From: an uncultured Clostridia bacterium
GTDB taxonomy: Bacteria; Bacillota; Clostridia; Oscillospirales; Ruminococcaceae
Reading direction: 5' to 3'
Length of the DNA stretch: 7,644 nucleotides
Assembly (NCBI GenBank): GCA_947631585.1
Contig: CANRLY010000088.1
Coordinates: 1 to 7,644, forward strand
Below are positions 1-5,807 of this stretch, in pieces (the stretch's first letter is position 1; each line of letters begins with the position of its first letter). The position numbers were made by a program, and so were the translations under genes. Below the pieces are notes generated by a model. It saw only the letters and a program-made list of their open reading frames with translations, was not told where the DNA came from and did not search any database.

Positions 1-623
1 TAAAGAAGATACTGGAGGAGACCGGCTGCGAAAAGGTCAACATCATCGCCCACTCAAAAGGCGGTCTGGACTCCAGATACGCCATCAGCAGGTTGGGGGC
101 GGATAAAATGGTGGCTACCCTCACCACGGTGAATACCCCTCATCGAGGCTGCGTGTTTGCGGAATATCTGCTGGAACACGTTCCCGAAAAGGTCAAAAAC
201 GCCATTGCAGACAGGTATAACAGCATACTGCGGCGGCTGGGAGACAAGCAGCCGGACTTCCTTGGCGCAGTGGGCGACCTGACAGCTAAACGGTGCAAAC
301 AGCTCAACGAGATAATGCCGGATTCTCCGCTGGTCAGCTACAGGAGCGTGGGTTCGCTGATGCCTGAGGCAAAAGGCGGAAAGTTCCCGCTGAACTATTC
401 TTACCGGCTGGCTAAGTATTTTGATGGGGATAACGACGGACTGGTGTCGGAACAGTCCATGAAGTGGGGAGAGAGCTTCACATTGCTAAACGGCGACGGC
501 AAGCTGAAAAGAGGTATCTCCCACGGGGATATCATTGACCTTGACCGTGAGAATATCAAGGACTTCGATATCAGGGAGTTTTATGTGGAGCTTGTCCACC
601 AGCTGAAAGAGCAGGGGTACTAG
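1..623 (+). CDS. Lipase/esterase, alpha/beta hydrolase fold (5' end missing)
   Basis: This is the C-terminal 206 residues of a serine hydrolase; the frame is open to the left edge, so the true start lies outside the window. The nucleophile elbow AHSKGG is seen at about 48-65, with Ser at 54-56; most lipases have GHSxGG, so Ala for the first Gly is a mild variant. It is followed by a strand-loop TLTTVNTPHRG typical of lipases. The acid is probably the Asp of DGLVS (435-437) and the base the His of GISHGD (522-524), in the order and spacing seen in triacylglycerol lipases of the Bacillus/Staphylococcus/Pseudomonas type. The family hydrolyses ester bonds of lipids or small acyl esters; the substrate here cannot be told. 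Whether it is secreted cannot be judged because the N-terminus is absent. A 158-nt gap separates it from metY. The internal TTG at 93 is not a credible start because the catalytic Ser lies before it. Confidence 0.85.
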   Translation, partial: KKILEETGCEKVNIIAHSKGGLDSRYAISRLGADKMVATLTTVNTPHRGCVFAEYLLEHVPEKVKNAIADRYNSILRRLGDKQPDFLGAVGDLTAKRCKQLNEIMPDSPLVSYRSVGSLMPEAKGGKFPLNYSYRLAKYFDGDNDGLVSEQSMKWGESFTLLNGDGKLKRGISHGDIIDLDRENIKDFDIREFYVELVHQLKEQGY

Positions 624-655
624 TCCTCTCACTAACAGGCTGAAACCCCCTGAAA

Positions 656-675
656 GTTGCATGGTTTCGTGCAAC
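656..675 (+). other. Small hairpin after the lipase gene, weak terminator candidate
   Basis: GTTGCA (656-661) and TGCAAC (670-675) form a 6-bp stem with an 8-nt loop, 33 nt after the lipase stop. It is followed by an A-rich run rather than T residues, so it does not look like a standard intrinsic terminator for the + strand. It may mark the mRNA end or be chance. Confidence 0.2.
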
Positions 676-711
676 TATGAACAAAAAAATTTGGCAGAAA
701 TTTAAATTTCG

Positions 712-749
712 TATAGTTTTACAAAACAAGCTGGTCAAATTTGTATAAA
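712..749 (+). promoter_or_regulatory. Candidate promoter region of metY
   Basis: This AT-rich stretch holds TATAAA at 744-749, 32 nt before the metY start codon, but no good -35 at the usual distance: TTTACA at 718-723 is 20 nt away. An alternative TATAGT at 712-717 has TTGGCA at 691-696 with only 15 nt between. The exact promoter is therefore uncertain. The start of transcription would be too close to the gene for a SAM riboswitch or T-box leader, and none is seen. Confidence 0.3.
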
Positions 750-781
750 ACGCACAATAAAAATTTTTTAGGAGGAATACC

Positions 782-2053
782 ATGAAGATCGAAACACAAT
801 GCCTTCACGAAGGCTACACACCAAAAAACGGAGAACCGAGGGTAGTTCCCATAGTACAAAGCACAACTTACGTCTACGACTCCACCGACGACGTGGCTGC
901 GGTGTTCGACGACCCCACCAAGAGCCTTATATACTCCAGATTCGCAAACCCTACCACCGATGCGGTGGAGAAGAAGATAGCCGCTCTGGAGGGGGGAGCT
1001 GCGGCGATGTGTACCTCCAGCGGACAGGCGGCGTCCCTTTGCTCGATACTTAATATCTGCCAGGCAGGGGACAGCTTTATAGCTTCCTCGTCTATTTACG
1101 GCGGAACGGTGAACCTGTTCGGGGTTACCTTTGCAAGAATGGGCATAGAGTGCATCTTCGTGGACGTTGACGCCACCGAAGAGGAGCTGGCGGCGGCTTT
1201 CAAACCAAACACCAAGGCGATGTTCGGTGAGACTATCGCAAACCCTGCGCTTACGGTGCTGGATATTGAAAAGTGGGCGAAAGTTGCCCATGAACACGGC
1301 GTTCCGCTGATAGTGGACAACACCTTTGCCACGCCTTACCTTTGCAGACCTATAGAGTGGGGAGCGGACATAGTTATCCACTCTACCTCAAAGTACATGG
1401 ACGGTCATGCGGTGCAGGTGGGCGGAGTTATCGTGGACAGCGGCAAGTTCGACTGGACAAACGGGAACTTCCCCTGCATGACCCAGCCGGACGAGAGCTA
1501 CCACGGGATAGTTTACACCAAAGACTACGCATTTGCGCCGTATATCATCAAAGCAAGAATGCAGCTGATGAGGGATTTCGGCTGCTATCCGGCGGCGAAC
1601 TCCTCTTTCCTTTTGAACCTGGGACTGGAGACCCTTGCCGTGAGAATGGACAGGTATTGCGAAAACGCCTTGAAAGCCGCAAAATTCATAGAGGAGAGCG
1701 GCATGGCGGAATTTGTCTCCTACCCCTGGCTGGAAAGCGACAAGTACCGCAAGCTGGCTGAAAAGTACCTGCCAAAGGGCGCAAGCGGGGTTATCTCGTT
1801 CTCCATCAAAGGGGGACGGCAGGCGGCGGTAAAATTCATGGACAGCCTGAAACTGGCTTCCAACGAGGTACACGTTGCGGACATTCGCACCTGCGTGCTG
1901 CACCCGGCTTCAGCTACCCACAGACAGCTTACCGATGAACAGCTGGTCGCTGCCGGCATAGACGGCGGACTGATACGCTTCTCGGTGGGACTTGAAAACA
2001 TAGACGACATAATCGCAGACATCGCAGCGGGATTTGAAGCGGTGAAACAGTAG
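782..2053 (+). CDS. metY: O-acetylhomoserine sulfhydrylase (PLP-dependent, Cys/Met metabolism family)
   Basis: The protein is 423 aa, the usual length of MetY-type O-acetylhomoserine aminocarboxypropyltransferases, which make homocysteine (or methionine) from O-acetylhomoserine and sulfide (or methanethiol) in the cytoplasm. Family landmarks are in order: the N-terminal ETQCLHEGY, YSRFANPT (residues 51-58, PLP phosphate and substrate contacts), SSGQAA (79-84, PLP phosphate loop), VDNTFATPYLCRP (178-190, with Asp179 expected to hold the pyridine nitrogen), STSKYMDGH (201-209, with Lys204 as the Schiff-base lysine), HPASATHRQL (374-383) and the C-terminal IRFSVGLENIDDI. The start is fixed by AGGAGGA at 770-776, a good spacing from ATG 782. 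Cystathionine gamma-synthase or lyase relatives are shorter (about 380-400 aa) and lack the insertion seen around 220-260, so MetY is preferred. It is a single-gene unit closed by the terminator at 2070. Confidence 0.9.
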   Translation: MKIETQCLHEGYTPKNGEPRVVPIVQSTTYVYDSTDDVAAVFDDPTKSLIYSRFANPTTDAVEKKIAALEGGAAAMCTSSGQAASLCSILNICQAGDSFIASSSIYGGTVNLFGVTFARMGIECIFVDVDATEEELAAAFKPNTKAMFGETIANPALTVLDIEKWAKVAHEHGVPLIVDNTFATPYLCRPIEWGADIVIHSTSKYMDGHAVQVGGVIVDSGKFDWTNGNFPCMTQPDESYHGIVYTKDYAFAPYIIKARMQLMRDFGCYPAANSSFLLNLGLETLAVRMDRYCENALKAAKFIEESGMAEFVSYPWLESDKYRKLAEKYLPKGASGVISFSIKGGRQAAVKFMDSLKLASNEVHVADIRTCVLHPASATHRQLTDEQLVAAGIDGGLIRFSVGLENIDDIIADIAAGFEAVKQ

Positions 2054-2069
2054 TTCCCAGAAATTTTCA

Positions 2070-2103
2070 GCCGTCGGCAGTAGCTTGCCGGCGGTCTTTT
2101 TTT
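2070..2103 (+). terminator. Rho-independent terminator of metY
   Basis: A 10-bp stem (2070-2079 with 2086-2095, including two G-U pairs) and a 6-nt loop are followed by C and seven T residues (2097-2103), 16 nt after the metY stop codon. Confidence 0.88.
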
Positions 2104-2163
2104 GCGGTTTTTCTCAGCAAAGGACAAAAAATCAAAAATTCCTGCAAAAATTTAAAAAAACAT

Positions 2164-2192
2164 TTGAAATTTTCCGAAATGTGTGATATAAT
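2164..2192 (+). promoter_or_regulatory. Strong sigma-A promoter with extended -10
   Basis: TTGAAA (2164-2169), a 17-nt spacer and a perfect TATAAT (2187-2192) preceded by TGA (extended -10). Transcription would start near 2199, about 90 nt before the ATG of the next gene. It is well separated from metY by the terminator, so the downstream gene is its own unit. Confidence 0.85.
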
Positions 2193-2242
2193 GATTTTGT
2201 ATATAGAGAAAATGAACAAATCACAGGGAGACTAGGAAACGG

Positions 2243-2249
2243 AAGGAGG
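2243..2249 (+). promoter_or_regulatory. Perfect Shine-Dalgarno AAGGAGG in an unusual position
   Basis: AAGGAGG abuts an in-frame GTG (2250) with no spacer and lies 39 nt before the ATG at 2289. The codons at a normal distance are ATT (2259, in frame, 9-nt spacing) and TTG (2261, out of frame, opening a 14-codon leader that ends with a stop at 2303-2305, overlapping the ATG). It therefore does not settle the start of the following gene. Confidence 0.6.
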
Positions 2250-2288
2250 GTGGCTCGCATTTGCCAAAGCAGGTGCGAACATATCGAA

Positions 2289-3614
2289 ATGGCAAAAACC
2301 GTTAAGAAAAATGCCGCAAAAACCGTGTGGATCTTCTTTATAGTCGTGATACTGGCGGTGATACTGGCTCTGATAGTTACTTCGCTGGTGTTTAAAAACC
2401 CGGACGTTACCCCAAGCGCATTCGGATACAGCGCATTCATTATGGACGAGGACGGCATGGGCGCAAAAGTGCCAAAGGGGTCTTTGGTGCTGGCGAAAAA
2501 TTACAGCCCCTCGGCTGACAACCTGGGAGACGCTATTTTGTGCGAGGGCGTAAAAGATCACGGCACTACGGTAATAAGGCTTTCAAACATAGTTCCCGAT
2601 ACGAAAACAGTGGTTTATCAGGGATTTTACGACAGCGACAAGGAGACTGTGTACAGCGTGCCGTCTGACAAGCTCATCGGCAAGGCGGTGTCTTACAACA
2701 TGGCTCTGGGACATATCATTAGCTTTGTCACTTCTTTCAAGGGCAGGGCGGTGCTGGTGGTAATTCCCATACTTATGCTGCTTGTCTGCGAAGCGATGAT
2801 AGGGCTTTACAGCAAGAACAGCAGGAGCAAGTCCAAAAAGAAAAGACCTCAGAGGCGGCCGGCGGTGGCTGCTGACGGTCCGTTGGTGGCAGGCATCGGC
2901 GACGGAAAACTCAGTCACACCATGCCGATGACCATTGACGATTATATTTTCGGAAATAAGGGCGACGAAAAGGCCAAGAAAGAAGCCGAAGAGGCTGCAA
3001 AGGCTGCAAAACAGGGCAAAAAGCGTCCTGAGAAGCAGCCGCCGGCAAGATCGGGGGCAAGGCCCCCCATGCCCAGGAAGCCCCAAGGCTCTGCGCAACA
3101 GCAGAGACCGGTCAGAGCGGAAGCCGACAGGCGGAATACTAAGCCGGCAGGGGCGATGGCTCCGGCAGGACGGACAGCTCCTACAGGGGCGACTCCGGCA
3201 GGAAGAACAGCACCGTCAGGGGCGACTCCGGCAGGAAGAACAGCACCGGCAGGGGCAACTCCAGCTGGAAGAACAGTTCCCACAGGGGCGATGGCTCAGG
3301 CTGGGCAGCAGATAAGGCAGCCGCAGCAAGTTCCACAGGCGCAGCAGGTTCAGCAGCCCCAGCAGGTTCAGAAGCCGCAAGTTCCGCAGGGTAAGCCGCA
3401 GGCGCAGCAGATCCAGCAAGGACAGCAAGTTCCACAGGCGCAGCAAGTTCCACAGGCGCAGCAAGGGCAGCAAGGACAGCAGGTACAGCAAATTCAGCAG
3501 CCCATTGAATGTGAATGTGAAGCCGCCATTGCTTCAAACAAGTCTCTTGCAAGGCTCATAAAGCTCATGGAGGAGCAGGAAAAGCTCCTGAAAGAAAGCT
3601 CGGATACAGACTGA
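2289..3614 (+). CDS. Two-TM protein with a signal-peptidase-like (S26) domain lacking the catalytic Ser, and a repetitive Pro/Gln-rich tail
   Basis: From ATG 2289 the protein has 441 aa. Residues 12-36 form one hydrophobic helix and 152-174 a second. Between them is a domain of about 115 residues with DGMGAKVPKGSLVLAK (55-70), which matches the SGSMxPTIPxGSVVxV block of signal peptidase I/SipW-like proteins, except that the serine before the Met is Gly56 and the Pro is Ala59. I therefore infer an S26-like fold without peptidase activity. With Lys-rich ends inside, residues 37-151 would be outside and 175-441 in the cytoplasm. The tail has a basic stretch (177-190), an Ala/Lys/Glu-rich segment (226-245), four 11-residue GRTAPxGATPA-type repeats (294-337), a Gln-rich part (340-405), the short acidic/Cys motif ECEC (407-410) and a last charged helix (418-436). 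The start is uncertain: a GTG at 2250 would add 13 residues, but the Shine-Dalgarno abuts it. The function is unknown. It is single-gene, with its own promoter and terminator. Confidence 0.7.
   Translation: MAKTVKKNAAKTVWIFFIVVILAVILALIVTSLVFKNPDVTPSAFGYSAFIMDEDGMGAKVPKGSLVLAKNYSPSADNLGDAILCEGVKDHGTTVIRLSNIVPDTKTVVYQGFYDSDKETVYSVPSDKLIGKAVSYNMALGHIISFVTSFKGRAVLVVIPILMLLVCEAMIGLYSKNSRSKSKKKRPQRRPAVAADGPLVAGIGDGKLSHTMPMTIDDYIFGNKGDEKAKKEAEEAAKAAKQGKKRPEKQPPARSGARPPMPRKPQGSAQQQRPVRAEADRRNTKPAGAMAPAGRTAPTGATPAGRTAPSGATPAGRTAPAGATPAGRTVPTGAMAQAGQQIRQPQQVPQAQQVQQPQQVQKPQVPQGKPQAQQIQQGQQVPQAQQVPQAQQGQQGQQVQQIQQPIECECEAAIASNKSLARLIKLMEEQEKLLKESSDTD
3168..3299 (+). repeat. Four in-frame 33-nt tandem repeats (GRTAPxGATPA)
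   Basis: Copies lie at 3168-3200, 3201-3233, 3234-3266 and 3267-3299; the middle copies are nearly identical and the last has drifted. A 30-nt partial unit precedes them (3138-3167). Each encodes 11 residues, and the variable position after Pro is Thr, Ser, Ala, Thr. Confidence 0.9.
3306..3503 (+). repeat. Gln-rich low-complexity coding repeat (QVPQAQ and relatives)
   Basis: Glutamine makes up about half of residues 340-405 of the S26-like protein. An 18-nt unit encoding QVPQAQ occurs in three identical copies: 3327-3344, and in tandem at 3426-3443 and 3444-3461. Shorter CAG/CAA-rich variants fill the rest. Confidence 0.88.
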
Positions 3615-3618
3615 TACT

Positions 3619-3647
3619 AAGACCGGAGGCTGCTCCGGTCTTTTTTT
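3619..3647 (+). terminator. Rho-independent terminator after the S26-like gene
   Basis: An 8-bp perfect GC-rich stem (3621-3628 with 3633-3640), extendable by two A-T pairs, has a GCTG loop and is followed by seven T residues (3641-3647). It begins 4 nt after the stop codon. Confidence 0.93.
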
Positions 3648-3657
3648 GCCGCCGGAG

Positions 3658-3686
3658 TTGAGTTTGGACGGAAAATGTGTTACAAT
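3658..3686 (+). promoter_or_regulatory. Promoter of rimM-trmD, extended -10
   Basis: TTGAGT (3658-3663), a 17-nt spacer and TACAAT (3681-3686) with TGT directly before it (extended -10). The predicted start near 3693 leaves a leader of only about 25 nt, which holds AAAGGAG (3702-3708), 10 nt before ATG 3719. Confidence 0.78.
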
Positions 3687-3718
3687 AAGAAAAATGTTGT
3701 CAAAGGAGAACTGAGAGA

Positions 3719-4222
3719 ATGAAGCGGTATCTGGAAACGGGAGAGATAGTGGCGGTGTTCGGGATAAAGGGAGAAGTAAAGGTCTATCCCTGGTGCGATA
3801 CCCCGGAGTTTCTGACGGAGTTTTCCACTTTATACAAAAAGGACGGCTCTCCCCTGGAGATAGAAAGGGCAAGGGTGCAGAAAAGCATGGTCGTTATGAA
3901 GATAAAAGGCTGCGACAGCGTGGAACAGGCGCAGAAGCTGCGTGGGACGGTGCTTTTTATGGACAGGGAGGACGTGGAGCTGGAAGAGGGAAGCTACTTC
4001 ATACAGGACCTTGTGGGAATGAGGGTAGAGGACGCCGCAAGCGGGCGGGTCTACGGTGTGATAACCCAGGTCAGCGAGACCGGAGCGAACGATGTTTACC
4101 ATGTAAAGAAAGAGGACGGAAGTATGTGTTATATCCCGGCGATACCCCAGGTAGTCGCAGAGACGGACGTTGAGGGCGGAGTAATGAAGATAACGCCGCT
4201 GGAGGGTCTGTTCGAGGAATAA
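3719..4222 (+). CDS. rimM: Ribosome maturation factor RimM (16S rRNA processing)
   Basis: This is a 167-aa protein, the normal size for RimM, which binds ribosomal protein S19 and the 30S head and aids maturation of the 3' domain of 16S rRNA. The N-terminal RimM domain (about residues 6-86) starts with the hallmark GEIVAVFGIKGEVKVYP. The C-terminal PRC-barrel domain (about 92-165) has DLVGMRVEDAASGRVYG, YIPAIPQVV and the closing ITPLEGLFEE. ATG 3719 is preceded by AAAGGAG. It lies 21 nt upstream of trmD, the usual partner. Isoleucine codons are almost all ATA (8 of 9), unlike the HPr and CdaR-like genes further on. Confidence 0.95.
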   Translation: MKRYLETGEIVAVFGIKGEVKVYPWCDTPEFLTEFSTLYKKDGSPLEIERARVQKSMVVMKIKGCDSVEQAQKLRGTVLFMDREDVELEEGSYFIQDLVGMRVEDAASGRVYGVITQVSETGANDVYHVKKEDGSMCYIPAIPQVVAETDVEGGVMKITPLEGLFEE

Positions 4223-4243
4223 CGCAGGCAGGGGGGTGTTCAG

Positions 4244-4984
4244 ATGATAATAGATGTGGCGACGCTTTTTCCGGAGATGTGCGAAAGTTATCTTTCGGAA
4301 AGCGTCATAGGAAGAGCAAGGAGCAAGGGGATATTCGAGGTGAAATGTCACCAGATAAGGGAATACACCGCCGACAAGCACCGTCGGGTAGACGACACGC
4401 CTTACAGTGAGCGGCAGGGTATGCTCATGCAGGCAGAGCCGATATATCAGTGTTACAAAGCGGTGACTTCCGGCCGTGGTGCAAAGCCGTGGACGATATA
4501 TATGTCCCCCAGGGGCAGAAGGCTCACTCAGGACAGGTGCAGGGAGCTGTCTGAGCTGCCGTATATGTTCGTGCTATGCGGACATTACGAGGGGGTAGAC
4601 CAGCGTGTGATAGACGAGATAGCAGACGAGGAGATTTCCATAGGGGATTATGTTCTCACCGGCGGAGAATTGCCGGCGCTGGTTCTGATAGATTCGGTGG
4701 TAAGAATGTTGGACGGGGTGCTGGCAAGAAGCGACTGTTACGAGGACGAGTCGCATTTCAACGGGTTATTGGAATATCCCCAGTACACCAGACCTGAGGA
4801 GTGGCATGGGGTAAAAGTGCCGGAAGTGCTGCTTTCGGGGCATCATGCGAACATTCAGAAGTGGCGGAGGGAGCAGAGTTTGCTGGCGACGGCAAGGCAG
4901 CGTCCCGACTTACTGGCGGAGGCAAAGCTCAGCGAGCAGGACTTGGAATTTCTGCGCATTGCGAAGCAGTCGGGGGAATTGTAG
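4244..4984 (+). CDS. trmD: tRNA (guanine-N1)-methyltransferase, m1G37
   Basis: This 246-aa SPOUT methyltransferase forms m1G at position 37 of tRNAs with G36, using SAM, to prevent +1 frameshifting. As I recall the E. coli TrmD numbering, it aligns without gaps: YMSP (86-89), CGHYEGVD (112-119) and SIGDYVLTGGEL (132-143) are the SAM-binding knot loops, Arg154 is kept, and YPQYTRP and VPEVLLSGHHA follow. Two normally conserved places differ: the GGG of the PYGGGxGM motif is Ser-Glu-Arg (55-57), and the catalytic Asp169 position holds Glu (EDESHF), with Asp168 beside it. No frameshift is needed to explain either. GGCAGGGGGG just before ATG 4244 is the ribosome binding site. It is co-transcribed with rimM. 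Isoleucine is encoded by ATA in 11 of 14 cases and never by ATC. The identity is sure; whether the substitutions affect activity is not. Confidence 0.95.
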   Translation: MIIDVATLFPEMCESYLSESVIGRARSKGIFEVKCHQIREYTADKHRRVDDTPYSERQGMLMQAEPIYQCYKAVTSGRGAKPWTIYMSPRGRRLTQDRCRELSELPYMFVLCGHYEGVDQRVIDEIADEEISIGDYVLTGGELPALVLIDSVVRMLDGVLARSDCYEDESHFNGLLEYPQYTRPEEWHGVKVPEVLLSGHHANIQKWRREQSLLATARQRPDLLAEAKLSEQDLEFLRIAKQSGEL

Positions 4985-5257
4985 CCGTTAATCAAAATTT
5001 TCAATTTAAATAAAAGAAAATACATTGCCTTTGGTATTTTCGGCAGGGAATTTTGCACATTTCGTCCGGTCGGAACGAGGGGGTTTTGACCGAAATAAAT
5101 AAAGAATTATTACTAATGTTAAAAGTCTTTGTACAATGTGTTTTATTATTTTCAAACTCTTTGTTCAAAATGTACAAAATCAGTGGGCTTAATTCTTCAT
5201 AAGATAATCAAAAAGCAGAAAATTGCGGTATCTGGCGGATTTGTGCATAATTAACCG
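4985..5257. other. AT-rich intergenic region between trmD and the HPr promoter
   Basis: No gene is seen. An 8-bp inverted repeat (5016-5023 with 5034-5041, 10-nt loop) is the best candidate for the trmD transcript end, but it is AT-rich and lacks a T run. A looser hairpin can form between 5059-5071 and 5088-5096. TTTGTACA (5128-5135) and TGTACAAA (5171-5178) form a separated inverted repeat. A weak upstream promoter is possible: TTGCGG (5223-5228), 17 nt, CATAAT (5246-5251). Confidence 0.5.
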
Positions 5258-5286
5258 TTGACTAAGACAATCTTACCTTGTATAAT
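5258..5286 (+). promoter_or_regulatory. Near-consensus sigma-A promoter of the HPr gene
   Basis: TTGACT (5258-5263), a 17-nt spacer and a perfect TATAAT (5281-5286). This is the best promoter in the window and fits a highly expressed gene. The start near 5293 gives a leader of about 96 nt. Confidence 0.88.
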
Positions 5287-5303
5287 AATGTTGTAGCCAA
5301 AAA

Positions 5304-5336
5304 GCCTGAGTGGTGAGCGGAAGCTTCCATACAGGC
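5304..5336 (+). promoter_or_regulatory. Nested hairpin in the HPr mRNA leader
   Basis: GCCTG (5304-5308) pairs with CAGGC (5332-5336); after an A/A mismatch, 5310-5313 pairs with 5327-5330; after a bulged T (5314), 5315-5318 pairs with 5323-5326 and closes on a GGAA loop (GNRA class). Three pairing blocks stack in 33 nt, starting about 11 nt after the predicted transcription start. There is no T run after it, so it is not a terminator. It could stabilise the 5' end of the mRNA or bind a regulator; I recognise no known riboswitch. Confidence 0.5.
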
Positions 5337-5388
5337 ATTCGTTACTTGTTTTAACAGTGTGAAAGTTATTATGAATGGAGAGATCATT

Positions 5389-5661
5389 ATGTTCGTAAGA
5401 GATGTAGTTGTTCAGAACCAGGTTGGACTTCATGCTCGTCCTGCAACCTTCTTTATCCAGAAAGCAAACGAGTTCAAGTCGTCCATCTGGATCGAGAAAG
5501 AGGACAGAAGAGTCAATGCCAAGAGCCTTTTGGGCATACTTTCTCTGGGTATAGTTGGAGGCACTGAGATCAGAGTCATCGCTGACGGCGCTGATGAACA
5601 GGCTGCCGTTAACGGTCTTGTAGATCTTGTTGACAGCGGTTTCGCCGACGAAAAAATGTAA
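5389..5661 (+). CDS. ptsH: Phosphocarrier protein HPr of the PTS
   Basis: This is a 90-aa HPr, which passes phosphate from Enzyme I to the sugar-specific EIIA proteins in the cytoplasm. With ATG 5389 as start, the active histidine in GLHARPATFF is exactly residue 15 and the HPr-kinase site in AKSLLGIL is exactly Ser46, matching the classical numbering. GGAG (5377-5380), 8 nt upstream, supports this start over the in-frame ATG 5371 and GTG 5359. His15 excludes Crh, which lacks it. Ser46 implies control by HPr kinase/phosphorylase and CcpA-type catabolite repression, the Gram-positive mode. ptsI is not next to it: the gene stands alone between its own promoter and a strong terminator. The protein has a few residues more than the usual 85-88, at the C-terminus (DSGFADEKM). 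Confidence 0.95.
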   Translation: MFVRDVVVQNQVGLHARPATFFIQKANEFKSSIWIEKEDRRVNAKSLLGILSLGIVGGTEIRVIADGADEQAAVNGLVDLVDSGFADEKM

Positions 5662-5685
5662 TCCTCATTATCTTCGTTTTGCTCA

Positions 5686-5728
5686 GACCCTTTCACCGGT
5701 CTATTCGGTGAAAGGGTCTCTCTTTTTT
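5686..5728 (+). terminator. Strong Rho-independent terminator of the HPr gene
   Basis: A perfect 13-bp stem (5686-5698 with 5706-5718) with a 7-nt loop is followed by TCTC and six T residues (5723-5728), starting 24 nt after the stop codon. Confidence 0.96.
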
Positions 5729-5807
5729 CCCGCCCTCCCGCCCCTGCCGCCGCCGCCTCGCCGCTTGCCGGAGGCAAGCGGCTCCCGTCAGGGAGTCCCT
5801 GACGGGA
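5729..5807. repeat. C-rich tract followed by two adjacent perfect hairpins
   Basis: A pyrimidine/C-rich run (5729-5759) precedes a 10-bp perfect stem with a GGA loop (5760-5782), followed with no gap by a 12-bp perfect palindrome around a single G (5783-5807). Neither has a T run, and the HPr terminator already lies upstream. The look is that of a dispersed intergenic palindromic element (REP/BIME-like), but copy number cannot be seen from one window. Confidence 0.6.

Noticed and set aside
624..781. SAM riboswitch or T-box leader before metY
   Set aside because: The space after the likely promoter is only about 30 nt and contains no terminator/antiterminator or SAM-I-like pairing.
2161..2181. 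CATTT...AAATG inverted repeat over the -35 region of the S26-like gene
   Set aside because: Only five A/T-rich pairs match, which is expected by chance in such AT-rich sequence; not called an operator.
3168..3552. Minus-strand Leu/Ala-rich frames opposite the repeat tail
   Set aside because: They are the antisense reading of Gln/Pro-rich repeats, which stay open by composition alone.
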